11,422 bases of DNA from an uncultured Atopobium sp. (lineage in GTDB: Bacteria > Actinomycetota > Coriobacteriia > Coriobacteriales > Atopobiaceae): NCBI GenBank assembly GCA_937990665.1, contig CALKRF010000055.1, forward strand, positions 1-11,422. The letters are read 5' to 3'. Each line of letters begins with the position of its first letter. Position 1 is the stretch's first letter. This document shows positions 1 to 6,323 of this stretch, piece by piece. Position numbers and translations under genes: made by a program. The notes under the pieces were generated by a model. It ran no database searches, was not told the origin of the DNA, and saw only the letters and a list, made by a program, of their open reading frames with translations.

Positions 1-16
1 CATAATCACCCGCATA

Positions 17-62
17 TGAACTGCCTCCCATTTCTTATGTCCAAGAAATGGGAGGCAGTTCA
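17..62. terminator. Long perfect inverted repeat, probable terminator of the upstream gene
   Basis: Two perfectly complementary 20-base arms (17-36 and 43-62) flank a 6-base loop (ATGTCC). The stem would be very stable as RNA. Neither side carries a convincing T-tract, so it is not a textbook intrinsic terminator. Its position before the first gene, at the window's left edge, fits the end of an unseen upstream transcript. It could act in both directions or stabilise a 3' end. Confidence 0.55.
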
Positions 63-122
63 CTTTGACTTAGATGGCAGTTCTCAATTGTTTTGGTATG
101 AATTTAGATTCTGCAAATAATT

Positions 123-128
123 TATAAT
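123..128 (+). promoter_or_regulatory. Possible -10 element ahead of the small Cys-rich gene
   Basis: A perfect TATAAT lies about 65 bases before the start codon. I see no good -35 element at 16-18 bases upstream, so the call is weak. Downstream, 134-147 contains the palindrome GCATGC twice with two bases between copies. This could be a regulatory site or chance. Confidence 0.25.
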
Positions 129-193
129 TCAGCGCATGCAAGCATGCAATGAGGGTATAGTATGCCTTAGCTAACAAATTGAGGAGTGTCTGT

Positions 194-400
194 ATGAGTC
201 CTATTGATATTTTGGTTGTCCTTATTGTCGCTGCTCTTGTCGCTCTTTGTGTGCGTTCTCAACTTAAGAGTGCAAAAAAGGGCTCTTGTTCTGGTTGCTC
301 TTCATCCAGCAGCTGTGGCACTCATCACGGCGGAGATGGACACTGCGGCGTTGCTCAGAAAATGATTTCTGACGTCGATAAGGCTTTTGACGCTCAATAG
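194..400 (+). CDS. FeoB-associated Cys-rich membrane protein
   Basis: A 68-residue protein: an N-terminal membrane segment (about residues 5-20), a short basic stretch (K25, K28, K29), then a Cys/Ser/Gly/His-rich tail with C32, C35, C41 and C51 and a GTHHGGDGHCG run. This layout is that of the FeoB-associated Cys-rich membrane proteins, which usually sit beside feoB, the ferrous iron transporter, and may handle iron or another metal at the membrane. The ATG at 194 is chosen because GAGGAG (181-186) lies 7 bases upstream; an earlier in-frame TTG at 179 precedes that ribosome binding site. No feoB is visible; it could lie just beyond the left edge, but the hairpin at 17-62 would separate the transcripts. 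The family call is from motif layout; the exact function is unknown. Confidence 0.75.
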   Translation: MSPIDILVVLIVAALVALCVRSQLKSAKKGSCSGCSSSSSCGTHHGGDGHCGVAQKMISDVDKAFDAQ

Positions 401-415
401 GTCAATTGTCACAAT
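387..415 (+). promoter_or_regulatory. Candidate promoter for the GS homologue
   Basis: TTGACG (387-392) and CACAAT (410-415) are separated by 17 bases, a near-consensus -35 with a weaker -10. It overlaps the last codons of the preceding gene. Transcription would begin near 422, which puts the GlnR-box-like array at 458-495 downstream of the start site, a position suited to repression by blocking rather than classical activation. Confidence 0.3.
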
Positions 416-457
416 TTCATTAACAATTTTTGCCATTCACCCGGTTTCAGGGAAGTG

Positions 458-495
458 GAAACATAGCCGTAACAAGAATGTGTCATGGTAGTTAC
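458..495 (+). promoter_or_regulatory. GlnR-box-like array, four pentamers at 11-bp period
   Basis: Four pentamers begin at 458, 469, 480 and 491, each separated by exactly six bases: GAAAC, GTAAC, GTGTC, GTTAC. The actinobacterial GlnR box described in Streptomyces is built from GTnAC and GAAAC pentamers alternating with six-base spacers. Three of the four fit exactly; the third (GTGTC) is degenerate. The array ends 30 bases before the GS homologue's start codon, and a GlnR-like regulator is encoded at 5601. The match is seen directly; binding is inferred. Confidence 0.5.
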
Positions 496-525
496 GATTC
501 CAGTTTTCTGACCCGGGAGGGCCAC

Positions 526-1839
526 ATGAGTACAGATAAGAAAATTGATTATATTCTTCGCACGGTAGAGGAGCGAGACGTCCGCTACCTGCGCCTTTGT
601 TTTACCGATGTACTCGGCGGATTAAAGGCTCTTTCTATTTCCCCCGAGGAGCTAGAAGAGGCTTTTGTTGAGGGCATTGGTTTTGATGGCTCTAACGTTG
701 ATGGCTTTGCCTCTCAGGAGCAGTCAGATCTTCTCGCGTTCCCCGATGCAGACACGTTCCAGATTCTTCCCTGGAAGACAGATGACGGTGTAGTTGCTAA
801 CGTATTCTGCGACATTCAGACTCCACGTCGCGAGGCCTTTACGGGCGACCCACGTCTTGTACTGAGAAATGCTTTTATCAAGGCAGAAGACCTTGGCTAC
901 GTTGCAAATGTTGGTCCTAAGCTTGAGTATTTTTATTTTGTGAGTGGCTCTGAGCCAAAGCCTATTGACCAGGCGGGATATCTTGATTTGAATTCTGCCG
1001 ATCTGAGTCATAGCCTTCGTTACTCCACGTCTCGTGCGCTTGAGAATCTTTCTATTCCTGTACAGTATTCTTTCCATGCAGCTGGCCCTGCACAAAATGG
1101 CGTTGAGCTTCGTTATGCAGAGGCGCTAACCTGCGCAGATAATATTGTTACCGCTCGTCTGGTTATCAGACATATTGCAACGCTTCATGGTGTGTTTGCA
1201 TCGTTTATGCCAAAGCCTCTTCAGGGCGTTCCTGGCTCAGCCATGCTTTTGAATCAGTCGCTTCTTGACCATGATGGCGAGTCTCTGTTCTGGGCTCCAA
1301 AGACTGAGAGCGAGGCCCACCTTTCTGAGCTTGCTCAACACTACATTGCAGGTCTTATTAAGTACGCTCCAGAATACATGCTTATTACTAACCCAACGGT
1401 TAACTCTTATAAGCGCTTTGACCGTGATTCTATCCCAGCATATGCAACATGGGGCCGCAAAAACCGCTCTGCTATGGTTCGTATTCCTACGCACAAGCCA
1501 GGCAAGCACGTTGCCACCCGTGCTGAGCTGCGTATCCCTGATCCAACCGCTAATCCTTATTTGGCCAACGCCGTTACGCTTATGGCCGGTCTCAAGGGCA
1601 TTGAAGAAGGTCTCTCGCTTCCTGAAGAGTTTGTGGGCGGAAATCCTGCCGATTATGGCGAGAAGCTCCCAATAAATCTTGGAGAAGCGCTTGAGCGCTT
1701 CAAGCAGTCAGAGCTTCTTAAAGATGTTCTTGGTGAGCACATCTTCTCGTATCTGTGCGAGCGCAAGGCAGAGGAGTGGCGTGAGTATTGCCTGGCAGTT
1801 ACTGACTGGGATACGCAAAAGTATTACGCTGGCTGCTAA
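526..1839 (+). CDS. Glutamine synthetase type I homologue, predicted catalytically inactive
   Basis: A 437-residue protein of nearly normal GS-I length. Fold signatures are clear: FTD (26-28), FDGSNVDGF (53-61), FMPKPL, NSYKR (293-297), NRS..RIP and TRAELRIPD followed by ANPYL. Compared from memory with Bacillus subtilis GlnA, metal ligand E132 is K132 (GPKLE), E189 is A185, E196 is G192 and H245 is L241. The flap glutamate E304 is lost, with one residue deleted (NSYKRFDRDSIP). E134, E334 and the arginines R297 and R336 remain. No adenylylation tyrosine motif of the GS-I-beta class is seen, and the feedback arginine position is S63. The reading frame is intact, so it is not a decayed gene. 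Start ATG 526 follows GGGAGG (515-520) by 5 bases. Most likely a GS-fold regulator or scaffold rather than a glutamine-making enzyme. Family certain; lack of activity inferred from residues. Confidence 0.9.
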   Translation: MSTDKKIDYILRTVEERDVRYLRLCFTDVLGGLKALSISPEELEEAFVEGIGFDGSNVDGFASQEQSDLLAFPDADTFQILPWKTDDGVVANVFCDIQTPRREAFTGDPRLVLRNAFIKAEDLGYVANVGPKLEYFYFVSGSEPKPIDQAGYLDLNSADLSHSLRYSTSRALENLSIPVQYSFHAAGPAQNGVELRYAEALTCADNIVTARLVIRHIATLHGVFASFMPKPLQGVPGSAMLLNQSLLDHDGESLFWAPKTESEAHLSELAQHYIAGLIKYAPEYMLITNPTVNSYKRFDRDSIPAYATWGRKNRSAMVRIPTHKPGKHVATRAELRIPDPTANPYLANAVTLMAGLKGIEEGLSLPEEFVGGNPADYGEKLPINLGEALERFKQSELLKDVLGEHIFSYLCERKAEEWREYCLAVTDWDTQKYYAGC

Positions 1840-1873
1840 GCAATTATTCTGCATGTGTTTATATGTACCTTTG

Positions 1874-1908
1874 AACCCTGTTCTGATTTTTTCAGAGCAG
1901 GGTTTTTT
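1874..1908 (+). terminator. Rho-independent terminator after the GS homologue
   Basis: Arms 1874-1886 and 1892-1904 pair over 13 positions with one G-T wobble, around a TTTTT loop. They are followed by a T-run to 1908. It separates the GS homologue from the ABC transporter genes. Confidence 0.88.
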
Positions 1909-2175
1909 GACGAGAAACCCTTCTTACGCTCGAAGAATACTGCTTTCTTTTTCAAATTGTTACCGTTTTATGAACTGAAAAAATTACTTTTACCTGGTCT
2001 TTATTGGATAGAATGACTAAATAGTAGTCATTTATACAAAGAAGTTGTTCTTCTCGCCATTTTTATGCAATAAAAACGAGAATAGTGGATAAAATTATAA
2101 GTAGATTTTTCATATTTGCTTCCTATAATTCATTCCAATGAATTTCAGCTCAGATTTATTCAGGAAGAGGCAGAT
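1909..2175 (+). promoter_or_regulatory. Regulatory gap before the binding protein, three inverted repeats
   Basis: No gene is visible here. Three inverted repeats are: 2012-2032 (8-base arms, AATGACTA/TAGTCATT, 5-base loop); 2051-2082 (TTCTCG then TTTTTAT pairing with ATAAAAA then CGAGAA, with a CCA bulge); and 2127-2144 (8-base arms AATTCATT/AATGAATT around CC). A TATAAT at 2124-2129 overlaps the third, as an operator on a -10 element would, but the -35 is poor. A second possible -10 (TAGAAT) lies at 2009-2014, just before the first repeat. The repeats could be operators or hairpins in a leader RNA. The binding gene's ribosome site is AGGAAGAGG at 2162-2170. Confidence 0.45.
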
Positions 2176-3027
2176 ATGGAATCTTCATTTGTAACTACAG
2201 CTAAGAAGGCTGCCCTAAAGGGCGTCGCAGTTGTTTCTATGGCATGTGCGCTGATGGGCCTTATGGCTTGTTCGCCTTCTAAGCAAGAAAATGCTCAGTC
2301 AAGCGCCACATCACAGTCAGAGTCTGGCTATACGCTGGTAACTAAGGGTCATCTGACTGTTGTTGCAGAGCTTGGTTTCCAACCATTTGAGTACTTTGAG
2401 GGCAACTCAACTACTCCTGTTGGTTTTGACGTTGATCTTATTACCGAGATTGCAAAGAGGCTTAACCTCGAGGTTACATATTTGCCAAACCAGAAGTTTG
2501 ACACCCTTGTTCCAACTATTAAGCAGGGCGGCAAAGCAGACGTTGCTATCGCAGGTATTACTATCACTGACGAGCGCTCTCAGGAGGTAGACTTCACTAC
2601 TTCTTACCTCGACTCCAATCAGTCTCTGGTTGTTAAGTCTGGCAGCACTGAGACCGAGCAGACACTCAACGACGCCTCCAAGAAGGTTGTTGTTCAGACA
2701 GGTACCTCTGGTGAGGATTGGGCCAAGGAGAACCTTCCAAACGCAACTATTGTTTCTGTAGACGATGTTGCTGCAGCAATGGCAGGAGTCCAGACCGGTC
2801 TGTATGACGCAATGGTCATTGACCTGCCCGTTGCTTCCAATCTGATTAGCACTTCACACTCTGATCTGACTATTGCAAAAGAGATTCCAACAGGTGAGCA
2901 GTATGGCATTGCTGTTTCCAAGGACAATCCTGCATTGACCGAGGCTATCAACAAGGTGCTTGCTGACATGGAGAAGGACGGAACCATGACTGCCCTTAAG
3001 ACCAAATGGTTTGGCTCTAACATCTAG
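2176..3027 (+). CDS. Polar amino-acid ABC transporter, substrate-binding lipoprotein
   Basis: A 283-residue lipoprotein. The signal peptide ends in a lipobox (L29-M30-A31-C32), so Cys32 should be lipidated and hold the protein on the outer face of the membrane. A Ser/Gln-rich linker runs to about residue 50, then a family-3 solute-binding domain. The motif GITITDER (127-134) is as in GlnH/ArtI-type proteins; R134 should bind the ligand's alpha-carboxylate, and D216 (YDAMVID, 210-216) aligns with the Asp that binds the alpha-amino group. The ligand is a polar amino acid; glutamine is attractive because of the neighbours, but arginine, cystine or others are possible. ATG 2176 is chosen over an upstream in-frame start because it follows a good ribosome site and gives a proper signal peptide. 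The permease and ATPase follow, after a hairpin. Confidence 0.9.
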   Translation: MESSFVTTAKKAALKGVAVVSMACALMGLMACSPSKQENAQSSATSQSESGYTLVTKGHLTVVAELGFQPFEYFEGNSTTPVGFDVDLITEIAKRLNLEVTYLPNQKFDTLVPTIKQGGKADVAIAGITITDERSQEVDFTTSYLDSNQSLVVKSGSTETEQTLNDASKKVVVQTGTSGEDWAKENLPNATIVSVDDVAAAMAGVQTGLYDAMVIDLPVASNLISTSHSDLTIAKEIPTGEQYGIAVSKDNPALTEAINKVLADMEKDGTMTALKTKWFGSNI

Positions 3028-3047
3028 TTTTACCAGCTCAACAAAAA

Positions 3048-3090
3048 AGTGCTTGAAGTCAGATTTGGCTTCAAGCACTGCTCTGTTTTT
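3048..3090 (+). terminator. Intercistronic hairpin, probable partial terminator
   Basis: A perfect 11-bp stem (3048-3058 with 3069-3079), extendable by a T-G wobble and a C-G pair, leaves a 6-base loop. A run of five T follows at 3086-3090 after six other bases. It sits between the binding protein and the permease of one transporter. Partial termination or 3'-end protection here would give more binding protein than membrane components, as is usual in such operons. Confidence 0.65.
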
Positions 3091-3132
3091 AGTATCAGCG
3101 TTTAGGCACCTCAAGCTCTAAAGGAGTATCAC

Positions 3133-4587
3133 GTGATTGCACTTTTGCACAAAACTATGTCAGGACAGCAACTGTTCTTGTGCATGTCATCTGCGAGTTT
3201 CAAGGCTGAATCTGCGCCTCAGAGTCTGGCTCATGATTCGGCTGAGCCAAAGCGCTCGCACAATCACGCGTGCTCCTCACTGCTTGTAGTTCTTCTCGCC
3301 ACGCTTTTTTTGAGCGGGCTGTTCTTTATGTCTCTGAGCGCGTTTTCTGCTCAGAGTGCGTTTGCTCTTACCACAAACAAGGCAACAGCTAAGTCAAATC
3401 AGACAGAAGGCAATGGCGTTATCGGTGGCAAAGAGACTCGTTTAACCTGGGAGGGAACAGTTGAGGACGAGCAGGTCTCTCAGCTTACTTTGCAGCTTCC
3501 TGAAGGCTCTGATTTGCAGAGTGCAACTACTAAGGTGGCTGTTCTTTCAGGTCTTACGCGCGAGAAGATCGAGGCAACTGCAAGCGTTCAAGGAACCCAG
3601 GTTGTTATTTCTTTTGCAACACCAGTGGACGCTCAGAAGCTAATTCGCGTAGAGATTTCTGGCATGAAGTTTCCCGCTGACGGTGGCTCGTACACTGTTG
3701 AAGGAACCTACACCACTGAGCAGGGAACTCAAAAGCTTGCTTCTTCTCCGCAAATCAACATTATTTCTAATACGCCTGTTCAGGCTATAGTGAATTGGCT
3801 TGACGCTCAGCCTTGGGTTGAAGCATGGAACTCCAATCACTTCTTGGGCATGTTCTTAAAGCCTCAGCTGATTGTTTCTTCCGTTGTAATGCTGTTCCCT
3901 GGATGGCTGGTTTGCCTTGCAATTGTAATTTGCGCTTATCCTGTGGCTATTGTGCTGGGAATGGGCTTTGCCCTGCTTAAGATCTCCAAAAACCCGCTCC
4001 TGCGCGCGCTTGCAGTGGTATACATCAATCTGTTGCGCGGAACTCCATTCTTTTTGCAGATTTATATTCTGTTCTTTGGTCTTCCTATGTTGAATATCAA
4101 TTTGGATACCAATCTGCTTGGCTTTATTGTGGTTGCTATCAATTCTTCCGCGTATCTTTCAGAAATCTTCCGCGCTGGCATTCAATCAATCCCGCAGGGT
4201 CAGTATGAGGCAGCAAGCTCTCTTGGTATGAATCGTTTCCAGACCATGACGTTTATTATCATTCCTCAAACTATCCGCCGAGTAATCCCACCTCTTACCA
4301 GCGACTTTATTACGTCCTATAAAGATACTTCGCTGCTTTCTTCTGTAGGTGTTATGGAGCTAATGATGTTCGCTAAAAACCTCACCACCTCAACGGGAAA
4401 CATGACGCCCTACATGACAGCGGCTCTGTTCTATTTGGCAATTACACTGCCACTTATTAAGGTGGTTGGCAGTATCGAGAAACGCATGGAGCAGTCAGAA
4501 ACAGGCAAAACCGCAAGTGTCGCAGTAAGTGCCACGGTAAGCACCACAGCCGATAAGGCTCAAGCTCTTTCCAAGGAGGAAAACTAA
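3133..4587 (+). CDS. Amino-acid ABC transporter permease with extra extracytoplasmic domain
   Basis: A 484-residue protein. The C-terminal part (about 240-455) is a HisM/GlnP-type permease: several membrane segments, LLRGTPFFLQ (300-309) typical of polar amino-acid permeases, and the ATPase-contacting EAA loop (EAASSLGMNR, 359-368). Ahead of it come a cytoplasmic N-terminus (1-47), a hydrophobic segment (48-78) that ends like a signal peptide at about AFA, and a Thr/Val-rich, beta-looking region (about 90-212) predicted to be outside the membrane. That region does not resemble the binding domains sometimes fused to GlnP permeases, and I do not recognise it. The GTG start at 3133 follows AAGGAG by six bases. 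The stop overlaps the ATPase start by one base (TAATG), indicating translational coupling. It should form the import channel with the ATPase; transported substrate unknown. Confidence 0.88.
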   Translation: MIALLHKTMSGQQLFLCMSSASFKAESAPQSLAHDSAEPKRSHNHACSSLLVVLLATLFLSGLFFMSLSAFSAQSAFALTTNKATAKSNQTEGNGVIGGKETRLTWEGTVEDEQVSQLTLQLPEGSDLQSATTKVAVLSGLTREKIEATASVQGTQVVISFATPVDAQKLIRVEISGMKFPADGGSYTVEGTYTTEQGTQKLASSPQINIISNTPVQAIVNWLDAQPWVEAWNSNHFLGMFLKPQLIVSSVVMLFPGWLVCLAIVICAYPVAIVLGMGFALLKISKNPLLRALAVVYINLLRGTPFFLQIYILFFGLPMLNINLDTNLLGFIVVAINSSAYLSEIFRAGIQSIPQGQYEAASSLGMNRFQTMTFIIIPQTIRRVIPPLTSDFITSYKDTSLLSSVGVMELMMFAKNLTTSTGNMTPYMTAALFYLAITLPLIKVVGSIEKRMEQSETGKTASVAVSATVSTTADKAQALSKEEN

Positions 4588-5447
4588 TGTCGTTCTTTTC
4601 TTTTAAAAAGAAATCAAACATAGAACATCCTGCCTTGGATGCTGAAGTTGCTGCACAAGAGGCATACAAGCGCGATAAGCCTCTTACTAACCACGCTTTT
4701 GAAGCAGGCGAGCATCCTATTGTTCGTATTGAGCACCTTAATAAGTCATTTGGTACCACGCCTGTTTTGCATGACGTAAATCTTACTGTTTGGCCAGGTG
4801 AAGTAGTGGTTGTACTTGGTCCTTCTGGCTCTGGTAAGTCAACCATGCTTCGTTGTATCAATCTACTGGAGACTCCTTCTGCAGGCCATATTCTTATTGA
4901 AGATCAAGAGATTACTGGCACAAACGAAGCAGAGGTAAATGCGCTTCGTAGAGATGTGGGAATGGTTTTCCAGCAGTTCAATCTGTTTGGTCATTTAACG
5001 GTCAAAGAAAACGTAATGATTGGTCAGATTAAGGTTCTAGGAAAGTCAAAAGAGGAGGCAGAGGCAGAGGCTCTCAAGCAGCTTGAGGCTGTTGGTCTTG
5101 CCGATAGAGCAGACTTCAAGCCTGGCGCACTTTCCGGTGGACAGCAGCAACGAGTGGCTATTGCACGTGCGGTGGCAATGCATCCCAACGTGCTTCTTTT
5201 TGACGAGCCAACTTCAGCGCTTGATCCCGAGCTTGTACGTGGTGTTTTGGACGTCATGCGTGACTTGGCAAAGAACTCTGGCATGACCATGATTGTGGTA
5301 ACGCACGAGATGGGTTTTGCAAAAGACGTGGCAGATCGCGTGGTCTTTATGGAAGAGGGAGTGGTAGTTGAACAAGGTACTCCTGATGTCATTTTCAACA
5401 ATCCACAAAACCCTCGAACAGCTGAGTTCATTGGCGCTATTGCGTAA
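4587..5447 (+). CDS. Polar amino-acid ABC transporter, ATP-binding protein (GlnQ/HisP type)
   Basis: A 286-residue ABC ATPase with all motifs intact: Walker A GPSGSGKST (78-86), Q-loop FQQFNLFGH (128-136), signature LSGGQQQRVAIARA (182-195), Walker B VLLFDEPTSALDPE (202-215) and the switch histidine in VVTHEMGFA (H240). These are the exact forms seen in the GlnQ/HisP/ArtP group, which drives import of polar amino acids. The protein carries about 44 residues ahead of the usual GlnQ start, beginning with a Phe/Lys-rich stretch (SFFSFKKK), so it is longer than the usual roughly 240. It is preceded by AAGGAGG (4573-4579) inside the permease gene and overlaps its stop by one base. Together with the two upstream genes it forms a complete importer. 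Confidence 0.93.
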   Translation: MSFFSFKKKSNIEHPALDAEVAAQEAYKRDKPLTNHAFEAGEHPIVRIEHLNKSFGTTPVLHDVNLTVWPGEVVVVLGPSGSGKSTMLRCINLLETPSAGHILIEDQEITGTNEAEVNALRRDVGMVFQQFNLFGHLTVKENVMIGQIKVLGKSKEEAEAEALKQLEAVGLADRADFKPGALSGGQQQRVAIARAVAMHPNVLLFDEPTSALDPELVRGVLDVMRDLAKNSGMTMIVVTHEMGFAKDVADRVVFMEEGVVVEQGTPDVIFNNPQNPRTAEFIGAIA

Positions 5448-5490
5448 AACCCATACTTTTTATAATTAATACGCAAACGTAAAAAATAAT

Positions 5491-5518
5491 TTAGGGCGAG
5501 AAAATCTTCTCGCCCTAA
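5491..5518. terminator. Hairpin closing the ABC transporter operon
   Basis: Perfect 12-bp arms (5491-5502 and 5507-5518) flank a 4-base loop. The + strand side lacks a T-run; an A-run at 5481-5486 would give a T-rich tract to transcripts coming from the other strand. It probably ends the transporter transcript, perhaps in both directions. Confidence 0.65.
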
Positions 5519-5520
5519 TT

Positions 5521-5575
5521 GCAGATAATAAGGTATATCTGCTCTTTATTCGCAGCTTGTGGTATGCTTTATAAG
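5521..5575 (+). promoter_or_regulatory. Inverted repeat and candidate promoter for the GlnR-like regulator
   Basis: Arms GCAGATA (5521-5527) and TATCTGC (5536-5542) enclose 8 bases, directly behind the terminator hairpin. About 20 bases on, TGGTATGCT (5560-5568) matches an extended -10 element; TATAAG (5570-5575) is an alternative. The -35 is poor in both cases. The repeat could be an operator or a second terminator hairpin. Confidence 0.35.
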
Positions 5576-5600
5576 ATTAAGCTTATTCTAGGGGGAATCG

Positions 5601-6275
5601 ATGCATCACAAGAATATTCTTCTTGTATCTGCAACGACACGCTTACATGAACGTATGCGTGAACTTTCGCATGTCATTGATGTGTCTATTGCTCTTGCAA
5701 ACGCTGCTTCTTTCTCGCAGGCTGCAGCTTCTGGTCACACGTTTGACCTGATTATTCTTGATCAAAAAGAACTTTCCCAGGATGTTATTAGCACGGTAGA
5801 GAATTATTCTGCGCAAAATGGCGGAATTGCTCGCCTGTTTGTTGCTGACCTTGATAATCTTTCTAAGTTTGTTCTGCCTGTTCAGGGCAAGAGCGATTTT
5901 ATTTTGTCTACTGCAACTATCCAGGAGTTTAGCCTTAGGTGCTCGCTGCTTTTGTGGCCAGGTACCGAGAGCACTTCTAGAGATTTAGTTATTGTTGACA
6001 ACATAAAGATTAACCTGGCTACGTATCAGGTTTATATTGATGAATCTCCTGTTGATCTTACGTATATGGAGTATCTGCTGCTGTCATTCTTGGCAACCCA
6101 TCCGTCTCGTGCATACTCGCGCGAGGCTCTTTTGCAGCGTGTTTGGGGCTTTGAGTACTGTGGTGGCACTAGAACAGTTGACGTTCACGTAAGACGTGTT
6201 CGCTCAAAGATTGGTCCTCAAGCAGCTGCTCATCTTGAGACGGTTCGTGGCGTAGGCTATCTGTTTAGAGCATAA
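5601..6275 (+). CDS. Orphan OmpR-type regulator resembling actinobacterial GlnR
   Basis: A 224-residue protein: a degenerate receiver (about 1-118) followed by an OmpR-type winged helix (about 128-224). The receiver begins ILLVSATT where true receivers have an acidic pair, and the usual conserved lysine is absent (ILSTATIQEF), so ordinary phosphorylation is unlikely. D54 is kept in DLIILDQKEL with a basic residue two positions on (K56), recalling the D50/R52 pair in GlnR that holds its dimer together without phosphate. The DNA-binding end contains GGTRTVDVHVRR (188-199) followed by RSKIGP, nearly as in Mycobacterium/Streptomyces GlnR, the global nitrogen regulator. No histidine kinase lies beside it. 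The ATG at 5601 follows a G-rich but weak ribosome site (AGGGGG). The GlnR assignment is by memory of the family; another atypical OmpR regulator is possible. Confidence 0.75.
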   Translation: MHHKNILLVSATTRLHERMRELSHVIDVSIALANAASFSQAAASGHTFDLIILDQKELSQDVISTVENYSAQNGGIARLFVADLDNLSKFVLPVQGKSDFILSTATIQEFSLRCSLLLWPGTESTSRDLVIVDNIKINLATYQVYIDESPVDLTYMEYLLLSFLATHPSRAYSREALLQRVWGFEYCGGTRTVDVHVRRVRSKIGPQAAAHLETVRGVGYLFRA

Positions 6276-6323
6276 TCGCAGGTACATACCGCATTTAATG
6301 GGATTTGCAAACTTCTTACTTAC

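Noticed and set aside
167..174. TTAGCTAA as a DtxR/IdeR iron-box before the Cys-rich gene
   Set aside because: Only the inner palindrome is present; the flanks of the known box are missing, so chance is likely.
430..525. Upstream TTG extension of the GS homologue by 32 codons
   Set aside because: No ribosome site before it, no resemblance to GS N-termini, and it would translate through the GlnR-like box; ATG 526 has a good site.
526..1839. GS homologue as a decaying pseudogene
   Set aside because: There is no stop or frameshift, the length is normal, a good ribosome site and terminator are present, and non-catalytic signatures are kept; selective loss of active-site residues suggests a maintained protein.
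1959..1993. A second GlnR-like box before the binding protein (GTTAC, TGAAC, ATTAC)
   Set aside because: The spacing is 12 bases, not 11, and two of three pentamers are off consensus.
2127..2144. Reading the palindrome as an ArgR (ARG) box
   Set aside because: ARG boxes run TGAAT then ATTCA; here the order is reversed, so the resemblance is only superficial.
5024..5476. Minus-strand open frame of 150 codons over the ABC ATPase
   Set aside because: It mirrors the ATPase gene with its signature and Walker B motifs; no ribosome site or recognisable domain.
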